A DNA stretch of 64,000 nucleotides from Eunapius fragilis (lineage: Eukaryota > Porifera > Demospongiae > Spongillida > Spongillidae). This document shows, in pieces, positions 59,788-64,000 of this stretch. Where the stretch lies: positions 5,822,590 to 5,886,589 of the forward strand of contig OY811983.1 of the NCBI GenBank assembly GCA_963681505.1. Reading direction: 5' to 3'. The notes below the pieces were generated by a model that was given only the letters and a program-made list of their open reading frames with translations, was not told the origin of the DNA and did not search any database. How positions within the stretch are numbered: the first letter of the stretch is position 1; every line of letters starts with the position of its first letter. The position numbers and the translations under genes are program-made.

Positions 59788-59806
59788 ACCAGGCAGGCGC
59801 CGCCCG

Positions 59807-59837
<31 letters not shown>

Positions 59838-59885
59838 CCCCGAATAGGTAATGATATCATCCAGCAATTCTACAAACACCTACCG
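59788..59885. repeat. dispersed repeat family S, copy 2
   Basis: CACCAGGCAGGCGCC, C~31 (59806-59836) and ATAGGTAATGATATCATCCA. Matches 59272-59350 apart from tract length. Confidence 0.85.
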
Positions 59886-60261
59886 TATAGAGTATAGTTT
59901 TAAAAATAAGCTGCACGCACATCCGTCCCCATGCATCGGGAAAAAAATTTTTTTAAAAGGAGTCTACATAGTGCCTGGTTTCATGCCACCCCTTACTAGG
60001 CTTCAACGAGACAATTGTAGTGGCAGTTAGTCTCCGCCTTGGTGTACCTTTGTGCAGCCCACACTTCTGCTAACATTGTGGTCAGCAGTTAACCGCTCTG
60101 GCCATGACTCCGTGGTTTCAGCTGCCGTTTCAGTATACTGGTCGTCACTATCGTCATGCCGCTCTAAATGCATGACATCATCCATCGAGGCCCTGACCAT
60201 TTCCCACACCCCTTAATTCCAGACTAGTTAACCCATGCACATGCATGCAGGGCTAGACCAC

Positions 60262-60578
60262 TCTTTGATGGGAAGCGTCCTGATGGGATCAAAATGGCCC
60301 CATGGTTTTGGATGACACCTATGCTCCTTCTCACTTAAGGGCAACAGGGGCTGTCGCTAGTCAGGCGGAGGACCTGCGTGAAAAAAGCCAAGCACTCTTG
60401 TTTTGAGAACACCCAGACATATGTTTGTGCCACCCCTATTACCTTTGAAACATCAGGAGTACTTGGTCCTCTTTCCCTGACCTTCCTCGACGAGCTAGGT
60501 GACAGGCTATCAGCCACAACCGGCGACACTGATGTTATATACAGCTACCTGCTCAAGCGCCTTTTAGTGCCGGGTTAA
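60262..60578 (+). pseudogene. LINE reverse-transcriptase C-terminal remnant 1
   Basis: In shifting frames: DGKRPDGIKMAPW, then DDTYAPSHLRATGAVASQAE, then KKAKHSCFE, PITFETSGVLGPLSLTFLDE and LGDRLSATTGDT ending near a stop. This series (RPDG, D-T-AP, AG-A-QAE, K--KY, P-A-ET-G--G-E-FL--LGRRL----GD) is the post-RT C-terminal signature I know from invertebrate LINE-encoded proteins. Two frame breaks show decay. Confidence 0.7.
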
Positions 60579-60816
60579 GAAATGGGCAATGCAGCCTCAT
60601 CCGAGGAACACTTATTTCTTCTGGTGACTTTTAGGGGGGTTTTGTTTTAGGGGTTTACATAAGTGATATTGTAAAATTAATAATCATCAAGATGTCTTAT
60701 ATATTATAATTATGTACATCATTTTTTTAAAATAGTCCGTAGTTGTTATTACGCTATCGCGACCTTTTTCTGCATACATAAAATGGCATGCAAATGATTT
60801 TGAAAAAAAAAAAAGA

Positions 60817-61861
60817 TACGGTAAATGTACATTATTTGCCATGCACCCCTTGCGGGACATGCATGCAAGGTATGTAATTGTCAACCAAAAGAATGCCATC
60901 ATGAATTTCTGGGGGGAACTTTGAAACATAGGGAATTGACCTTTGCTAAGAGGATAAATACCTACTTAAAGTATATAAATTTAGTACCGCTGGAGTCCAA
61001 ACCATTCGTGCTTTAAGCGACACACTGATTCAGGATGAATACCGGTACATTATTATTTGTGTGCATGCATGCAATTGCTTTTTTATGTGCGTTATTCTGT
61101 CTTTCCAGGTTCCAGTTCTTACGAAGACAGGTCGTGCAATACATGCCCATCAAGATACCCACTGTGGGGATGGGCAGCACCAGTTTCGACAAAAGAAGGT
61201 GAGCCATCTAATAATGCAGAAAATAATAGCATACGCGTGATAAGAACTATATAATTAAGAGTGCGACAATTCACATGCAAACGATCTGTTTTCAGAAACA
61301 CAAGGGCAACCAAAAGTCCAGTGCGGTTTTTGCAGTAACACTATATGGGTAGGTTGTCGTGATGCATATGCGCACGCACATGGTCCATCTTGCAATCCCT
61401 TTTGAAGTGGGGAGCACCTCCGAGTAGGGCGAGTAGATGTCCGTACTGCGTAAAAGTGTAAGCGACATATATGCAGCTAGGCATACATCTGTGCTCAACG
61501 TTCTACATGTCTATACCGATTCAACAGGACTTACATAAAAGAGTGGAAGACCTGCGCTGCTACAACGTATCTGATTTTTGCTGTATTGTTTTTACTCCTT
61601 GCTGTGGGCTTCATTGTAAGTCCGTGTCCGTGGTTAGAATACGGCGTTTATTTTGCCTTTCATTAATTTAGGCAATTCTCATAGTGACAGGATTGGTGTA
61701 TTATTATGCTCTACCTTGTAAGTCATAGTTTAAGTGACGTTATCTCCTTATTCAAAACACATCCCATCTCTTCTTCAGTTTTCTTTATCCTTGCGATTTT
61801 GCTTGGCATTAATGGAATTTGGATAGCTTGCACACCAGCCAGCAGCAGACTACTGGAATGA
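60817..61861 (+). CDS. TMEM55/PIP4P-like protein, C-terminal part
   Basis: Exons: 60817-60869 (start tentative), 61109-61198, 61296-61348, 61408-61457, 61528-61615, 61672-61717 and 61779-61861 (ends TGA). The protein is Cys-rich and then membrane-anchored: LPCTPCGTCMQ, SCNTCPSRYPLWGW, VQCGFCSNTIWWG and CPYCVKV mirror the TMEM55 order CPCNCLLIC, CPRP-C, CGHC-NTFLW, CPHC-K. Two hydrophobic segments follow (YLIFAVLFLLLAVGFI; the second from ~YYYALPFFFILAILL to GIWIA). The family, PI(4,5)P2 4-phosphatase on late endosomes/lysosomes, is known from vertebrates, but the CX5R motif was not located here. N-terminal exons are missing; they may lie 5' of the LINE remnant. Confidence 0.72.
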
Positions 61862-62482
61862 TTTCTCTAGTTCAAAATCTGGCTGCATGATACAAGTGTA
61901 TAATAGTAGTAGAGCCATTGCTTACTGAACTGATTTTTACCGCAGCATTCTAGAGTATGCATGCATTAATTTGCCAGCCACTTATATTTAATTCCATTGC
62001 ATTGACTATTTAATTATGTATAAATTAAACTGTAAACTATAGCTACAAGCAGGGGGGGGAGGGGGGGGGGGGGGGAATTATGTGATTTATTTGTTATAGA
62101 GCCCATCCAATGCAAAATGTAGTTGTTATCCGCAAAACTACGATTTATAGGGGGCATAAACTGGCCGTACCATTTCAAGAGCACAAGAGAATAGACCAGA
62201 ATAGACCAGGCTATTATTTATTGTACAGAGCTCAAAATCGAAGAAAAAAAAAACTGATTTTCTGCCGTCAGATTGGAGACGCGAATTTCATTTTTCGCCG
62301 CGGCAAGTATTTCTAATTGCTATATATAACCGGTCGTATTATTTACACAGGGGTACCATGTCCCTTAAAGCGGATAAATGACTCCAAATGCCAGCTGCAT
62401 AAATTTATAATAGGCTGGGGGGGCTACCGACCAGATGCATTGCCCGGCATGTACAACAAACAATATATAATATCCCCTCCTC
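61862..62482. other. convergent intergenic region, no gene seen
   Basis: AT-rich, with a G-rich tract (GGGGGGGGAG then G~16, 62051-62076). A plus-strand open frame at 62110-62316 has no recognisable similarity. Confidence 0.6.
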
Positions 62483-62646
62483 CTCCCCCAACTTAGGCCG
62501 TCTGATTCATCTAATTACAGTACTAATATTGTGATGGGTCCGGGAATTTTCCCCAGTATGGTCCCGTTTACGTGAGGGCCATAGTCGCCATACAGATGCT
62601 GTGTGAACTTTTGCCTTCATCCCCTTCTTTAAAACTAAAGCCAGAA
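62483..62646. repeat. dispersed repeat family R, copy 3
   Basis: Shares CATCTAATTACAGTACT, GAGGGCCATAGTCGCCATAC, AGATGCTGTG and ACTAAAGCCAGAAC with copies 1 and 2. The GC-rich poly-C head is reduced here. Confidence 0.85.
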
Positions 62647-62659
62647 CGCAGTCTATGAG

Positions 62660-63003
62660 GCATGCCGCCAGGCATCCCTGTCAGTTCGCTTGGAAGCAGG
62701 TGGTGGTTTAGGTAAGGACAAGACTCTCACCCGTCCCGCTGTACTCTCTAATCCAAGTGGTTCTGTTAGTGCTGCTTATGTTACCTCACCGCTCAGTCCC
62801 TCAATTATTTTGGAAGCGGGAGTTTCAGCAGGTACAGCAGCCAACGCAGCAGAGGCATACATAAATACTCCAAGTACGATGTCTCAAGTGCTCTGCAAGA
62901 ACTATAGGGAGGGTTGGCGTTGCACTCCCTTAGCCGTGGAAACGTACGGCGCATGGGGAGCTGAAGCATGCAACACGTTCTTTTTTATTGCTTCCGGGGG
63001 TTG
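62660..63003 (+). pseudogene. LINE reverse-transcriptase C-terminal remnant 2
   Basis: Encodes VTSPLSPSIILEAGVSAGTA, ANAAEAYINTPS, then GWRCTPLAVETYGAWGAEA before a stop. This matches the same post-RT region as 60262-60578 in a different subfamily (VTSPLNP--L-EAG--AG-AA-AAE; W-C-PL-VE-YG-WG-EA). The upstream RT domain is absent and the preceding sequence breaks frame. Confidence 0.72.
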
Positions 63004-63371
63004 ATCTTCAGTGTCCAACTTGTATGGCAAACTTGCATATGTGGTGGTGGTTGTGTTTGTGGTGTGTGCATGCATGTATGCGCATGTGCTGGGTGATATC
63101 TCCAGAAGGACTAACAACTTCCCCGTAATCCTTCTATGAGTCCTGTTGGAAGGTCAGGTACTTCTCCACACAGTTTTAATACCAAAAGTATAACAACGCT
63201 CAATTAGTTACTCTGATACATGCAGTGTCTCTCATACACAAGCCCAGCACATATATTACCGCACCTGCATGATGCTTGCAATTAAGCACACACATGCTCA
63301 GCATTTTACATACAAACTGATCCCTATATCATAATAGCCACTAGCTCTTAGTACCTGCTGACCATGTGTGC

Positions 63372-64000
63372 TTAATAGAGGTCCATCAGGGAATAAATAA
63401 ACGACTGACTGCCACAACAATGACAGTAGTAGTCAAGGTGCATGTCATGTGAGGCAGTTGGCTTTACTTTAGAAGGAGGATGTTCAACCTTGGGTTCACG
63501 TACGGGGTATGCGTCATCTTCACTGGAACTAACCCCATCACTGCTGTCAAAAATGGACCATTGCTGCACTTCCTTTATTGTGATTCCTTGGTGTTTTCCA
63601 TCAGTGGTGGTGCACTGCTGTTTGTCATCCGTGCTTAAAACTTCAACTGGAGACCCCAGTCCCAGATCATCTTGAAGGGTTAGGTACTGCTTTGATGGTG
63701 GTGGGGGAGGTGGGTAGACCTTTGGCTTCAGTCTCAGGAAAACACTCTCCACTGCTGGATACAACAGTGATAGGGATGCAATACTTTCTTGACAATTCAC
63801 TGGTTGATGCCCAGACGTCTCAGCTTTAACCACTTTTTGGTGACTTGTGATGCAATCCTAATAGCATAAAGCTAGGGATCACTTGCAGAATGGCAATAAT
63901 GAATTTTGTTGCTTGCCTTCAGTGACAATGTCCGTTTGGCCTCACCCCTAAGTCGTGTCTCTGACAACAATTCAATGTCAAGACCAGACTTGCCAGTGAC
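63372..64000 (-). CDS. 3' part of an unidentified gene (runs off the window)
   Basis: Last exon 63372-63857 (162 codons with TAA) and the previous exon from at least 64000 to 63917. They join in phase 0: ...RLRGEAKRTLSLK, then DCITSHQKVVKAETSGHQPV. The intron begins with GC (CTGAAG|GCAAGC). The last exon is acidic and Ser/Pro-rich, with a YPPPPPPSK tract (partly low complexity), SSDGVSSSEDD, and ends YYCHCCGSQSFIYSLMDLY. No domain recognised; only the C-terminus is visible. Confidence 0.65.

Overview
This is a eukaryotic, almost certainly metazoan, nuclear window. Genes are split by GT-AG and a few GC-AG introns. They include two T-box transcription factors, an annexin, ribosomal protein S5, a VAMP4-type SNARE, an ERI2-type exonuclease, a C5orf63-type glutaredoxin-like protein and a TMEM55-type phosphoinositide phosphatase. 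The T-box genes point to animals, and their divergence together with short intergenic distances suggests a non-bilaterian such as a sponge. That placement is inference. Repeats fill much of the window: (CA)n/(GT)n tracts, minisatellites, about twenty long G or C homopolymers, MITE-like elements and decayed transposase or reverse-transcriptase pieces.

Layout. 1-6.7 kb: a higher-order repeat of a 42-bp satellite alternating with ~1 kb spacers, and a 249-bp MITE. 7.7-16.7 kb (-): VAMP4-like SNARE with repeat-loaded introns, one holding an 875-bp element with perfect 30-bp terminal inverted repeats. 16.8-19.4 kb (+): glutaredoxin-like gene sharing a 96-bp promoter gap with VAMP4. 19.6-22.1 kb (-) and 22.7-25.0 kb (+): head-to-head T-box pair. 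25.2-34.9 kb (-): ERI2-like DEDDh exonuclease with a C-terminal GRF zinc finger and a dead hAT transposase in an intron. 35.0-37.7 kb (+): RPS5 with a TOP-like non-coding first exon. 38.7-44.3 kb (-): two tandem paralogues of an unrecognised coiled-coil, tail-anchored protein. 46.4-54.5 kb (-): annexin with a 0.6-kb foldback and a second MITE copy in its introns. 57-59 kb: pieces of unidentified genes. 60.8-61.9 kb (+): TMEM55-like gene. 60.3 and 62.7 kb: LINE remnants. 63.4 kb to the end (-): 3' part of an unidentified gene.

The genes form no pathway. Strand alternates almost strictly along the window (-,+,-,+,-,+,-,-,-,[+],[-],+,-), giving head-to-head promoter pairs and tail-to-tail 3' ends. 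Exon models were built by hand from splice consensus, reading phase and remembered family alignments, so terminal exons and start codons are the least certain parts.
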